From NCBI GenBank assembly GCA_900299325.1, contig OMJK01000178.1, forward strand, positions 1 to 37,343: 37,343 bases of DNA. The letters run 5' to 3'. Both the position numbers and the translations under genes were made by a program. A model generated the notes under the pieces. That model was not told where the DNA came from and did no database searches. It worked only from the letters and a program-made list of their open reading frames with translations. Numbering within the stretch: position 1 is the stretch's first letter; each line of letters starts with the position of its first letter. This DNA is from Nitrospiraceae bacterium (GTDB lineage Bacteria > Nitrospirota > Nitrospiria > Nitrospirales > Nitrospiraceae). Below, one piece after another: positions 8,267 through 17,480 of this stretch.

Positions 8267-8569
8267 ATGGGTTCGAAGATTTACGTGGGTGGATTGCCGT
8301 ATTCAACGACCGAGCAGCAGCTGAGCGATCTGTTCGCTGCGCACGGGTCTGTCGCATCGGCGCGGATTATCACGGACAAGTTCACGGGCCAGTCCCGTGG
8401 ATTCGGTTTCGTGGAAATGTCGTCCGATTCCGAAGCGCAGACGGCGATTACCGCGTTGAACGGCACGCAGTTAGGCGGCCGGACGCTGACGGTAAATGAG
8501 GCGCGTCCTCAAGAGCCACGTTCCGGTGGCGGAGGCCGTGGTGGATTCGGTGGAGGCGGCCGGCGGTAA
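8267..8569 (+). CDS. Single-RRM glycine-rich RNA-binding protein
   Basis: This 100-residue protein has one RNA recognition motif. RNP2 is at residues 4-12 (KIYVGGLPY) and RNP1 at 44-51 (RGFGFVEM), with the aromatic residues that stack on RNA bases intact. The last ~17 residues form a flexible Gly/Arg tail (GGGGRGGFGGGGRR). The layout is that of bacterial Rbp proteins, which bind single-stranded RNA and, in cyanobacteria, respond to cold. The AAAGGAGG ribosome site 6-7 nt before the ATG is nearly perfect, and a very strong terminator follows, so high expression is likely. It is probably transcribed alone. Confidence 0.93.
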   Translation: MGSKIYVGGLPYSTTEQQLSDLFAAHGSVASARIITDKFTGQSRGFGFVEMSSDSEAQTAITALNGTQLGGRTLTVNEARPQEPRSGGGGRGGFGGGGRR

Positions 8570-8593
8570 GCCGCGCGCATTCCGCGTGTAACG

Positions 8594-8630
8594 AAGAGGG
8601 CTGCCGGAGTTTCCGGCAGCCCTCTTTCAT
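8594..8630 (+). terminator. Strong Rho-independent terminator after the RRM gene
   Basis: A perfect 15-bp stem (8594-8608 with 8612-8626) closes a 3-nt loop and runs into CTTTCATTTT. The GC-rich core is GGGCTGCCGGA. It is the clearest terminator in the window and separates the RRM gene from uvrB. Confidence 0.9.
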
Positions 8631-8714
8631 TTTCAGGATGCGGTCCGCACCTGAGGAGTCCGTTTCAGAGTAGTGCCGGTCGGGTGCCTTTGATAAGATC
8701 CCTCCGGAGTCTCC

Positions 8715-10712
<1,998 letters not shown>

Positions 10713-10731
10713 CGCACTCGTCCGGCGGCCA

Positions 10732-10992
10732 TTACATGTGCTTGTACATGAACACCCCGACGAACATGCCGAGCACGCTCAGCAGGTTGATTTTGAGGCT
10801 GAAGCCGATGGTGAGTTTGACCAGGACGAGGTCGATGGTCAGCGGCGGGTTGATGCCCGGCGTGAAATGCGTCGCGAAAACGTTCTGAATGGTCCCGTGC
10901 GGGGCCAACACGTGCAGGATTTCTCCAAGAATTCCGCCAAGTAGTCCACCGATGAGAATGAAGATGAGCAGGACCCAGGGGGATTTCCGCAC
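10732..10992 (-). CDS. DUF4321 small membrane protein
   Basis: The 86-residue protein has two membrane helices, VLLIFILIGGLLGGILGEIL at the N-terminus and INLLSVLGMFVGVFMY at the C-terminus. The central NPPLTIDLVLVKLTIGFSLK stretch is the recognisable core of the DUF4321 family. The function of the family is unknown. The start is a GTG at 10992 with only a distant AGGAG. The gene converges on uvrB with 19 bp between the stops and no terminator hairpin. Confidence 0.75.
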   Translation of the reverse strand: MRKSPWVLLIFILIGGLLGGILGEILHVLAPHGTIQNVFATHFTPGINPPLTIDLVLVKLTIGFSLKINLLSVLGMFVGVFMYKHM

Positions 10993-11092
10993 GCTAGTTC
11001 CACGGCTCCTGTGGGATCGATGCAGGTGAAATCACTGGAGAAACCATATCGGAAGGTCCCCCGCATGTCAATAAAATCCAGGCCCGTTTCCC

Positions 11093-11122
11093 TTGACTTC
11101 ACCAGCCCCGGTTCATTACACT
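11093..11122 (+). promoter_or_regulatory. Promoter upstream of the ffh operon
   Basis: TTGACT (11093-11098) and TACACT (11117-11122) are spaced by 18 nt, each 5 of 6 or close to consensus. The predicted start near 11129 leaves a leader of about 240 nt before ffh. The stretch 10993-11092 between the DUF4321 gene and this promoter holds nothing else recognisable. Confidence 0.6.
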
Positions 11123-11193
11123 GCACGATACACTTTTGCTAGGTTTTTCGAGGCGATCGGAGATAGAGGAGCCTGCCCGACACTGCCTGTCTC

Positions 11194-11306
11194 GTGCGGC
11201 ACATGATGCACGGGCATCTGCACCGTTTCCGGCTCTGAAAATCCTCATCGTATTCCGGGGAATACGCCTCCGGTTTTCAGGCCTGCGGTCGTGCATCTGC
11301 CTGCGC
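11194..11306 (+). ncRNA. Long imperfect hairpin in the ffh leader; candidate structured regulatory or small RNA
   Basis: Pairings found by eye, from outside in: GTGC (11194-11197) with GCGC (11303-11306, one G-U); GGCA (11198-11201) with TGCC (11298-11301); GATGCACG (11205-11212) with CGTGCATC (11290-11297); ACCG (11222-11225) with CGGT (11286-11289); GGC (11231-11233) with GCC (11281-11283); CTGAAAA (11235-11241) with TTTTCAG (11274-11280); and CGTATTCC (11249-11256) with GGAATACG (11259-11266) at the tip. It lies downstream of a good promoter and upstream of ffh. It lacks the conserved SRP RNA tip, so it is not 4.5S RNA. A 6S-like RNA or a leader attenuator is possible. Confidence 0.42.
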
Positions 11307-11367
11307 ATGTCTGCCGGCGATGAACGAGTGGGTTGGATCGTGCGGTAAGACGGTAGAAACGGACGCG

Positions 11368-12714
11368 ATGCTGGACGCGCTCAGTACGAAGTTCGAACAG
11401 ATTCTCAAGAAGCTGCGCGGGCAGGGTGTGCTCACGGAGCAGAATGTCACCGAGGCGTTGAAGGACGTGCGGCTGGCGCTGCTCGAGGCCGACGTCAACT
11501 TCAAGATCGTCAAAGATTTTGTGGAGCGGGTCCGCCTGAAAGCGATCGGGCAGGACGTGCTCAAGAGCCTGACGCCCGGGCATCAGGTCGTCAAAATCGT
11601 CTGGGAAGAATTGCGCGACATGATGGGCGGAGAGCGGGCCGGGCTGGCGCTTCAGTCGGCGCCGCCGACCGTCGTAATGATGGTCGGATTGCAGGGTGCC
11701 GGCAAGACGACGACCTGCGGGAAGCTCGCCCGCCTGTTCAAGAGCCAGGGGAAACGCGTGCTGCTCGTCGCCGCCGATCCGCGACGTCCGGCCGCCGGCG
11801 ATCAGTTGAGCGCGCTGGGGCGCGATCTCGGCATCGATGTCCACCGTTTCGATCAGGCGCAGGCCACGCAGGCCGACGTGGTGCAGATCTGTCGGGCCGG
11901 CGTGACGCGCGGGCGCGAGCAGGGGTTCGATCTGGTCGTGCTCGACACGGGTGGCCGGTTGCACATCGACGAGGAGTTGATGGGCGAGTTGGCGGCCGTC
12001 AAGCAGGCCGTGAGTCCGCAGGAAGTGCTGCTTGTGGCCGATGCGATGACCGGGCAGGACGCCGTCACGATGGCGGGCCAGTTCGATCAGCGGGTCGGCC
12101 TCACCGGCATGATTCTGACCAAAGTCGAGGGCGACGCCCGCGGCGGCGCCGTGCTGTCGATCCGGGCGGTGACCGGCAAGCCGGTCAAGTTTCTCGGCGT
12201 CGGGGAAAAGCTGGATGCGCTGGAGCCGTTTCATCCGGACCGGATGGCGTCCCGCATTCTCGGCATGGGCGACGTGCTGTCCCTCATCGAGAAAGCGCAG
12301 GAAGCCTTTACCGTCGAGCAGGTGGAGCAGGCGCAGCAACGGCTGACCGCCAACACGTTTACCTTCGAGGATTTTCGCGCGCAGATCGGGCAGATGAACC
12401 GCCTCGGCTCGCTCGACCAGATTCTCGGCCTGCTGCCGGGCGGCCAGCAGCTCCGGAGCGCCATCGAAGGCGACAAGCCGGAGCGGGAGATGAAGCGGGT
12501 GGCGGCGATGATCGATTCGATGACGGCCCGTGAGCGCCGCGACCACACGATGCTCAACGGCAGCCGGAAGAAGCGGATCGCGCGCGGCAGCGGCACCAGC
12601 GTGCAGGACGTGAACCGGCTGATCAAACAGTTTTTGTCGGCGAAGAAATTGGCGAAAGCCATGACGGGCGCAGGCGGGCGGCGGCAGCTGGCCCAGCTTA
12701 TGCGCTCGATGTAA
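11368..12714 (+). CDS. ffh: Ffh, signal recognition particle GTPase (SRP54)
   Basis: Ffh binds signal peptides and SRP RNA and delivers ribosomes to FtsY for membrane insertion. The ATG at 11368 gives 448 residues and the expected MLDALSTKFEQILKKLRG start; an upstream in-frame ATG at 11320 does not fit the family. The N domain has ALLEADVNFKIVKDF, G1 is GLQGAGKTT (107-115), and KFLGVGEKLDALEPFHPDRM follows. The M domain carries ARGSGTSVQDVNRLIKQF for RNA binding. Two GTPase motifs are unusual: G3 reads DTGGR (193-197) instead of DTAGR, and G4 reads TKVE (251-254) instead of TKxD. It heads the long operon that continues with rpsP, 47 bp on. Confidence 0.97.
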   Translation: MLDALSTKFEQILKKLRGQGVLTEQNVTEALKDVRLALLEADVNFKIVKDFVERVRLKAIGQDVLKSLTPGHQVVKIVWEELRDMMGGERAGLALQSAPPTVVMMVGLQGAGKTTTCGKLARLFKSQGKRVLLVAADPRRPAAGDQLSALGRDLGIDVHRFDQAQATQADVVQICRAGVTRGREQGFDLVVLDTGGRLHIDEELMGELAAVKQAVSPQEVLLVADAMTGQDAVTMAGQFDQRVGLTGMILTKVEGDARGGAVLSIRAVTGKPVKFLGVGEKLDALEPFHPDRMASRILGMGDVLSLIEKAQEAFTVEQVEQAQQRLTANTFTFEDFRAQIGQMNRLGSLDQILGLLPGGQQLRSAIEGDKPEREMKRVAAMIDSMTARERRDHTMLNGSRKKRIARGSGTSVQDVNRLIKQFLSAKKLAKAMTGAGGRRQLAQLMRSM

Positions 12715-12761
12715 CGGTGGCACTATCAGCGCACTCGATGGGAGTGTAAAGGAGGACAGAC

Positions 12762-13043
12762 GTGGCAGTTCATTTGAGACTTTCCCGTACCGGGCGGCAT
12801 AAACGGCCGATGTACCGGCTGGTGGCCGCCGATTCCCGGAAACCGCGCGACGGCCGGTTTCTGGAGATTCTGGGCATCTTCGATCCGCTGAAAGATGCCG
12901 GTGTGCCCGAGTTGAAACAGGAGCGGGTGCTGACCTGGTTGCGGCACGGTGCGCAACCCAGCGTGACCGTGCGCACGCTGCTGCGGAGAATCGGGCTGTG
13001 GAAGCAGTTCGAGGCGGAAAAGGCCGCGAAAAAGAAGGGCTGA
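12762..13043 (+). CDS. rpsP: Ribosomal protein bS16
   Basis: This 93-residue small-subunit protein helps fold the 5' domain of 16S rRNA. The N-terminus MAVHLRLSRTGRHKRPMYRL and the DGRFLEILGIFDPL block are diagnostic of S16. The start is a GTG at 12762 with AAAGGAGG 7 nt upstream, so translation should be strong. The C-terminal end is a short Lys-rich tail. In many bacteria a KH-domain gene follows rpsP; here rimM follows directly, 5 bp on, and no KH gene is present. Confidence 0.97.
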   Translation: MAVHLRLSRTGRHKRPMYRLVAADSRKPRDGRFLEILGIFDPLKDAGVPELKQERVLTWLRHGAQPSVTVRTLLRRIGLWKQFEAEKAAKKKG

Positions 13044-13048
13044 GATCG

Positions 13049-13573
13049 ATGGCGACGGCGAGCGCGTCCGATCGTGTGACGGTCGGCCAGATCGAACGGC
13101 CCTTCGGCGTCAAGGGAGAGGTCAAGGTCCGCTCCCTGAGCGATGTGCCCGGTCGATTGGAAACGTTGACCGATGTCAGTCTGGTGGCCCGCAACGGCGC
13201 GCGGGTCGAGGCGCAGGTGACCAGCGTGCGCCGGGCCGGCGACCGGTTCATTGTGGGCGTGGCGGGGGGGACGACGCCGGAAGCCGCGGCGCAATGGCGC
13301 GGAGGCTACATCGAAGTGCCGCGCGGCACCGTGCCGGCGCTGCCCGCGAACCAGTACTATGAATGCGATTTGATCGGGTTGACGGTGCGGGACGAGCAGG
13401 GGCGATCGATCGGCACGCTGGAGCAGATCTGGGAGCTGCCGGGGAGCCATGTGTTTGCCGTTCGGGGAACGAACGGCGAAGTGTTGATTCCCGCCGCAAA
13501 GGATCTGATCACGGCGGTCGATCTCGAACAGCGCGTCATGACTGTGCGGATGATCGACGGGTTGGGTGTCTGA
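13049..13573 (+). CDS. rimM: RimM, ribosome maturation factor
   Basis: RimM assists late folding of the 16S rRNA 3' domain and binds ribosomal protein S19. The 174-residue product shows the N-terminal beta-barrel motif VGQIERPFGVKGEVKVRSLS and the C-terminal PRC-barrel part, YYECDLIGLTVRDEQG then IPAAKDLITAVD. The ATG at 13049 lies 5 bp after rpsP, inside an AGAAGGG context that can serve as the ribosome site. A longer frame from 12998 overlaps rpsP and is not favoured. trmD begins 1 bp after the stop. Confidence 0.95.
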   Translation: MATASASDRVTVGQIERPFGVKGEVKVRSLSDVPGRLETLTDVSLVARNGARVEAQVTSVRRAGDRFIVGVAGGTTPEAAAQWRGGYIEVPRGTVPALPANQYYECDLIGLTVRDEQGRSIGTLEQIWELPGSHVFAVRGTNGEVLIPAAKDLITAVDLEQRVMTVRMIDGLGV

Positions 13574-13574
13574 C

Positions 13575-14369
13575 ATGCTGCGGGTCGATATTCTCACGCT
13601 GTTTCCCGACATGGTGGCGCCGGTGCTCGGACAGAGCATGCTGAAGCGCGCCCAGGACAAGGGTCTGTTGGCCGTGCAGGTGAGAAATCTCCGCGACTTT
13701 ACGCTGGACCGGCACAAGGTGGCGGACGATGTTCCCTACGGCGGCGGCGCCGGCATGGTGATGAAAGCGGAGCCGATTTTGCGCGCGGTGGAGACGCTGC
13801 GTGAAGAAGCCGCCGCGGCCGGCGAGGAGATCCGGCTGCTGTTCCCGTCGCCGCACGGGCGGCCCTTTACGCAGGACTATGCGTCGCAGTTGTCAGCGGA
13901 ACGCCGGCGGATCGTCATTCTCTGCGGGCATTATGAGGGCGTCGACGAACGGGTGCGGACGGCCCTGGCGCCGGAGGAAATTTCCGTCGGAGACTATGTG
14001 CTGACCGGCGGGGAACTGCCGGCGCTGGTGCTGGTCGATGCGGCGGCCCGGCTGATCCCCGGCGTGCTCGGCGATCCCGAGTCGCTGGCGGAGGAATCGT
14101 TTTCCGATTCGCTGCTCGAGTATCCGCACTACACGCGTCCAGCGGACGTGCAGGGAATGGGTGTGCCCGAGGTGTTGCTGTCGGGCCATCACGAGGCGAT
14201 CCGGGTATGGCGCCGCAAACAGGCGCTGCGCAGTACATATCTGCGGCGGCCCGATCTGATCAGAGACCGGGCTTTGAGCGAGGAAGATCGACGGTTGTTG
14301 AACGAAGTCATCAGCGAGGGCGCCGTTCCGGCGCCGATTCGATGTGGGGAGGAAGGGGGAGGCACATGA
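13575..14369 (+). CDS. trmD: TrmD, tRNA (guanine37-N1)-methyltransferase
   Basis: TrmD methylates G37 next to the anticodon using S-adenosylmethionine and prevents +1 frameshifting. The 264-residue product begins [13 protein letters not shown]. It shows [11 protein letters not shown] and the trefoil-knot cofactor site [10 protein letters not shown], then [19 protein letters not shown], all intact. The extra three codons from a GTG at 13566 would overlap rimM and are less likely. Its stop overlaps the rplS start by 4 bp (ATGA), so the two are coupled. Confidence 0.97.
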   Translation: MLRVDILTLFPDMVAPVLGQSMLKRAQDKGLLAVQVRNLRDFTLDRHKVADDVPYGGGAGMVMKAEPILRAVETLREEAAAAGEEIRLLFPSPHGRPFTQDYASQLSAERRRIVILCGHYEGVDERVRTALAPEEISVGDYVLTGGELPALVLVDAAARLIPGVLGDPESLAEESFSDSLLEYPHYTRPADVQGMGVPEVLLSGHHEAIRVWRRKQALRSTYLRRPDLIRDRALSEEDRRLLNEVISEGAVPAPIRCGEEGGGT

Positions 14370-14770
14370 ACCGGTTAGAGCGCATCCAGAAGTCGTTCAC
14401 GAAAAAATCCGTTCCGAGCTTTCAGATCGGCGACACCGTCCGGGTGCACGTCAAGGTCGTCGAGGGCGAGAAGGAGCGGATTCAGGTTTACGAAGGGGCG
14501 GTGATCGCCCGCAAGGGAACCCTGAACACGGAAACGTTCACGGTCCGGAAGGTGTCGTACGGCGTGGGCGTCGAGCGGATTTTCCCGCTCCACTCGCCGA
14601 TCGTCACGCGCATCGACGTCGTGCGGCAGGGGCGTGTCCGTCGCGCCAAGCTCTATTATCTGCGCGCCAAGAAGGGCAAGTTCGCCAAGCTGGAAGAGCG
14701 CGAGTTCGTCGGCGAGGGGAAGGCGGCCGGACAGCCCGACGCGCCGGCCCCGGAGCCGGTCAAAGCCTGA
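14366..14770 (+). CDS. rplS: Ribosomal protein bL19
   Basis: bL19 sits at the subunit interface of the 50S subunit. The 134-residue protein has the diagnostic [30 protein letters not shown] and [13 protein letters not shown] stretches and the basic [15 protein letters not shown] segment. GGAGG precedes the ATG by 4 nt, and the start overlaps the trmD stop. The C-terminus has a non-conserved tail of about 20 residues rich in Pro, Ala and Glu ([13 protein letters not shown]), longer than in E. coli L19 (about 115 residues). Confidence 0.97.
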   Translation: MNRLERIQKSFTKKSVPSFQIGDTVRVHVKVVEGEKERIQVYEGAVIARKGTLNTETFTVRKVSYGVGVERIFPLHSPIVTRIDVVRQGRVRRAKLYYLRAKKGKFAKLEEREFVGEGKAAGQPDAPAPEPVKA

Positions 14771-14842
14771 ACGGGCCGGTGTCCGGCCGCACACGGCTCC
14801 GGTGGTGATCGTCTGCCGGACCACGGATCGGGGGGAGACCGG

Positions 14843-15484
14843 ATGGAACCCACCGAAGAGTTCGAGCGGGAAGCCTGGCGCTGCGGCTATCGCCGTGTAG
14901 CCGGCGTCGACGAAGCGGGGCGCGGTCCGCTGGCCGGTCCGGTTGTCGCCGCGGCCGTAATTCTGCCGAACCGGTGCCGGTTGGACGGACTGGACGATTC
15001 GAAGCAGCTGTCCGAGGCCCAGCGCGAGCGGTTATACGCCGCGATTGTGGAGCGGGCGGTGGCGGTCGGAGTCGGATCGGCGGAGGCTGGGGAAATCGAC
15101 ACCCTCAACATTCTTGAAGCGACGCGTTTGGCGATGTGCCGGGCGGTCGCCCAGCTGGCCGTTCCGGCCGATTTTCTCCTCATCGACGCCGTCACCCTGC
15201 CTGCCTCCGGACTGCCGTACCGCGCCATCATCAAGGGCGATGCGCTGTCGTGCGCGATTGCTGCAGCCTCGATCATTGCCAAGGTCACCCGCGACCGCCT
15301 CATGGCCGGTTATCACGAGACGTTTCCGCAGTATAATTTTCTCTCGCACAAGGGCTACGGCACGGAAGACCATTTGCAGCGGCTGGCACTCCATGGACCG
15401 TGCGCCATCCATCGCCGGACGTTCGCGCCGGTGCGCGATGTGCTGGACGCGAGGGAGCAGGCAGCGCCGGCGCTGTTCCGTTAA
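14843..15484 (+). CDS. rnhB: Ribonuclease HII
   Basis: RNase HII cuts RNA-DNA hybrids and removes single ribonucleotides misplaced in DNA. The 213-residue protein carries the catalytic start [19 protein letters not shown] (Asp-Glu), a third acidic residue in LLIDAVTLP, and [15 protein letters not shown] with the fourth Asp. A C-terminal HKGYGT...HRRTF block matches the family. The gene begins 72 bp after rplS; GGGGGAGA just upstream can act as the ribosome site. The order rplS-rnhB-yraN is common in bacteria. Confidence 0.97.
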   Translation: MEPTEEFEREAWRCGYRRVAGVDEAGRGPLAGPVVAAAVILPNRCRLDGLDDSKQLSEAQRERLYAAIVERAVAVGVGSAEAGEIDTLNILEATRLAMCRAVAQLAVPADFLLIDAVTLPASGLPYRAIIKGDALSCAIAAASIIAKVTRDRLMAGYHETFPQYNFLSHKGYGTEDHLQRLALHGPCAIHRRTFAPVRDVLDAREQAAPALFR

Positions 15485-15494
15485 GATAATCGTT

Positions 15495-15884
15495 GTGAAC
15501 ACCCTCGATCCCCGCCACGAGTTCGGTCATGCCGGTGAGGCTGCCGCGGAGCAATTTCTGCGCAACAAGGGCTATCGCATTCTGGAGCGGAATCTGCGCA
15601 CCACGCTGGGCGAACTGGATTTGATTGCCGAAGACGGCCGGGTGCTGGTGTTCGTCGAAGTCAAAGCGCGGACGACCGAAGCGTTCGGCGGCGCGTTGCT
15701 GGCGGTCGATCATCGAAAACAGGCCAAGCTGACGCGGTTGGCCGCCCACTATCTGGCGCAGCGTCACTGGTCGGACCGGGAATGCCGGTTCGACGTCGTG
15801 CTGATCCAGGGCCGGTCTTCGGCCGAGCGGCGCATCGAGCATGTGCGCAACGCGTTCGAGGTGCCGGGCGAGGGAGTATCGTAG
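15495..15884 (+). CDS. YraN/UPF0102 nuclease-fold protein
   Basis: This 129-residue member of the UPF0102 family has a restriction-endonuclease-like fold. It shows GHAGEAAAEQFLRNKGYRIL, then GELDLIAEDGRVLVFVEVKAR with the Glu, Asp, Glu and Lys that would form a metal site. The biological role is not settled; a link to DNA recombination or repair is suggested by its fold. The GTG at 15495 follows rnhB by 10 bp and gives the family's usual N-terminus. The longer frame that runs through rnhB in another phase is spurious. Confidence 0.9.
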   Translation: MNTLDPRHEFGHAGEAAAEQFLRNKGYRILERNLRTTLGELDLIAEDGRVLVFVEVKARTTEAFGGALLAVDHRKQAKLTRLAAHYLAQRHWSDRECRFDVVLIQGRSSAERRIEHVRNAFEVPGEGVS

Positions 15885-15885
15885 G

Positions 15886-16584
15886 ATGGACGCGGAGCGG
15901 GTGTCTGTGGACGCGATGATTCAACTCATCCATGTCTCGAAGGTCTACGACCGCCGCGCGGCGTTGTCCGACGTCACCCTCGACATCGAGAAGGGCGAAT
16001 TCGTGCTGTTGATGGGGCCGAGCGGCGCGGGAAAGTCGACGCTGCTGCGGATGCTCATCGGTGCGGAACGGCCGGATCAGGGGCAGATTTTCGTGCAGGG
16101 AAAGAACGTCACGAAGCTGCGGCCGTCCGAGGTTCCGTACCTGCGTCGGCGGGTCGGTTCGGTGTTCCAGGATTTCCGTCTGCTACCCAAGAAGTCGGTG
16201 TCCGAGAACGTGGCGCTGCCGCTGGCTGTGCAGGGCGTCTCGCCGGCGGACATCCGCCGCAAGGTGACGGAAGCGTTGCGGGCCGTCGGGGTGGAGCATA
16301 AGCGGGATCAATTGCCGCACAGCCTGTCGGCCGGCGAGCACCAGCGGGTGTGCATCGCCCGGGCGATCGTCAACGGGCCGACGGTGCTGCTGGCGGACGA
16401 GCCGACCGGCAATCTGGATCCGGCCCTGACGGGAGAAATCATCGAATTGTTCAAGCTGATCAACGCGCGCGGCACGACCGTGGTGGTGGCCACGCACGAT
16501 CCGCATGTGATGGGGCTGGTCAACCGCCGCGTCATCACGCTGGTCGGCGGCGTCCTCGCGCCGGACCCGCAGGTGCCGGCATGA
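15886..16584 (+). CDS. ftsE: FtsE, cell-division ABC ATPase
   Basis: FtsE pairs with FtsX to couple ATP hydrolysis at the divisome to cell-wall hydrolase activation. Walker A is GPSGAGKST, the Q-loop VFQDFRLLPKKSVSENVALP follows, the signature appears as SLSAGEHQRVCIARAI, and Walker B is VLLADEPTGNLDP. In the signature the fourth residue is Ala-Gly-Glu-His rather than Gly-Gly-Glu-Gln, a modest variation. The ATG at 15886 lies 1 bp after yraN and gives 232 residues; a start at 15916 (MIQLIHVSKVYD) fits the FtsE N-terminus equally well. The stop overlaps the ftsX start by 4 bp. Confidence 0.95.
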   Translation: MDAERVSVDAMIQLIHVSKVYDRRAALSDVTLDIEKGEFVLLMGPSGAGKSTLLRMLIGAERPDQGQIFVQGKNVTKLRPSEVPYLRRRVGSVFQDFRLLPKKSVSENVALPLAVQGVSPADIRRKVTEALRAVGVEHKRDQLPHSLSAGEHQRVCIARAIVNGPTVLLADEPTGNLDPALTGEIIELFKLINARGTTVVVATHDPHVMGLVNRRVITLVGGVLAPDPQVPA

Positions 16585-17480
16585 GACTCCTCGCCTATGT
16601 GTGCCGGGAAGCCTGGGCGAACGTCCGGACCAACCGGACGACGACGGCAGTGGCAATTCTGACGACGGCCTTCACGCTCGCCTGCGTGGGGATTTTTCTC
16701 CTGGTGTATGTGAATCTGCGGAACGCGACGGGCTGGCTGCAGGACGACATCAAGATCATGGTCTATCTGGACGACCAGCTGCCGGACGAGGCGGCGGTGC
16801 AACTGGAGGGCAAGCTGAGGGCGGACCGCATGGTGGCGTCGGCGCGGTTCATTTCGAAAGCGCAGGCGCTGGGCGAGTTCCGCACGCAATTTCCCGCCGA
16901 TTCGCATCTGCTCGAGGGGTTGGGCGAGAACCCGCTGCCGGCGTCGTTTGTCGTGACGCTGGCGCCGACCGCCCGGTCGCCGGAATCGGTGAAGCGGTGG
17001 GCGGAGCGGGTGCGGACGATCGCCGGCGTGGCGAAGGTCGATTACAGCCAGGAGTGGATCGACGCGCTGGCCGGCACGATCCGGTACCTTGAACTGGCGG
17101 CGATCGGCGTCGGCGTGCTGCTCTCGGCGGCGGCCGTGACGATCATCGGCAACACCATCCGGTTGACGCTCTTCGCGCGGCGCGAAGAGATCGATATTTT
17201 GCGGTTGATCGGCGCGACGCGGGCGTTCATCCGGGTGCCGTATCTGCTCGAAGGCGCATTGCTGGGAGCCTGCGGGAGCGCAGTGTCGTTGCTGGTACTC
17301 AAGATCGGGTTCGAATGGTTCCGTCAGCAGATACAAACCACGGGGCGGTTCGGCGATCTCGGATCGTACCTGACGTTTTTTCCGCCGTCGGTCTGCGTGG
17401 CGCTGGTTGGGATCGGCATGGGGCTCGGCATTGCCGGCAGCTTCGTCTCCGTGCGCCGGTTCGGCGAGGGACGGGCATGA
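16581..17480 (+). CDS. ftsX: FtsX, cell-division permease-like protein
   Basis: The 299-residue protein has a first membrane helix (TAVAILTTAFTLACVGIFLL), a periplasmic domain of about 120 residues, and three C-terminal helices. The conserved cytoplasmic link IRLTLFARREEIDILRLIGA is the FtsX hallmark. It does not transport; it relays FtsE activity to an EnvC/LytM partner through the periplasmic loop. Overlaps of 4 bp with both ftsE and the next gene show tight coupling of the three-gene set. Confidence 0.95.
   Translation: MRLLAYVCREAWANVRTNRTTTAVAILTTAFTLACVGIFLLVYVNLRNATGWLQDDIKIMVYLDDQLPDEAAVQLEGKLRADRMVASARFISKAQALGEFRTQFPADSHLLEGLGENPLPASFVVTLAPTARSPESVKRWAERVRTIAGVAKVDYSQEWIDALAGTIRYLELAAIGVGVLLSAAAVTIIGNTIRLTLFARREEIDILRLIGATRAFIRVPYLLEGALLGACGSAVSLLVLKIGFEWFRQQIQTTGRFGDLGSYLTFFPPSVCVALVGIGMGLGIAGSFVSVRRFGEGRA

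Noticed and set aside
11194-11306. SRP (4.5S) RNA gene next to ffh
   Set aside because: The hairpin tip lacks the conserved GGAA-type tetraloop and the AGCA/CAGG symmetric loop; the site is kept only as an unclassified structured RNA.
11245-13251. 668-residue minus-strand open frame opposite ffh and rpsP
   Set aside because: It spans several real genes on the other strand and lacks motifs.
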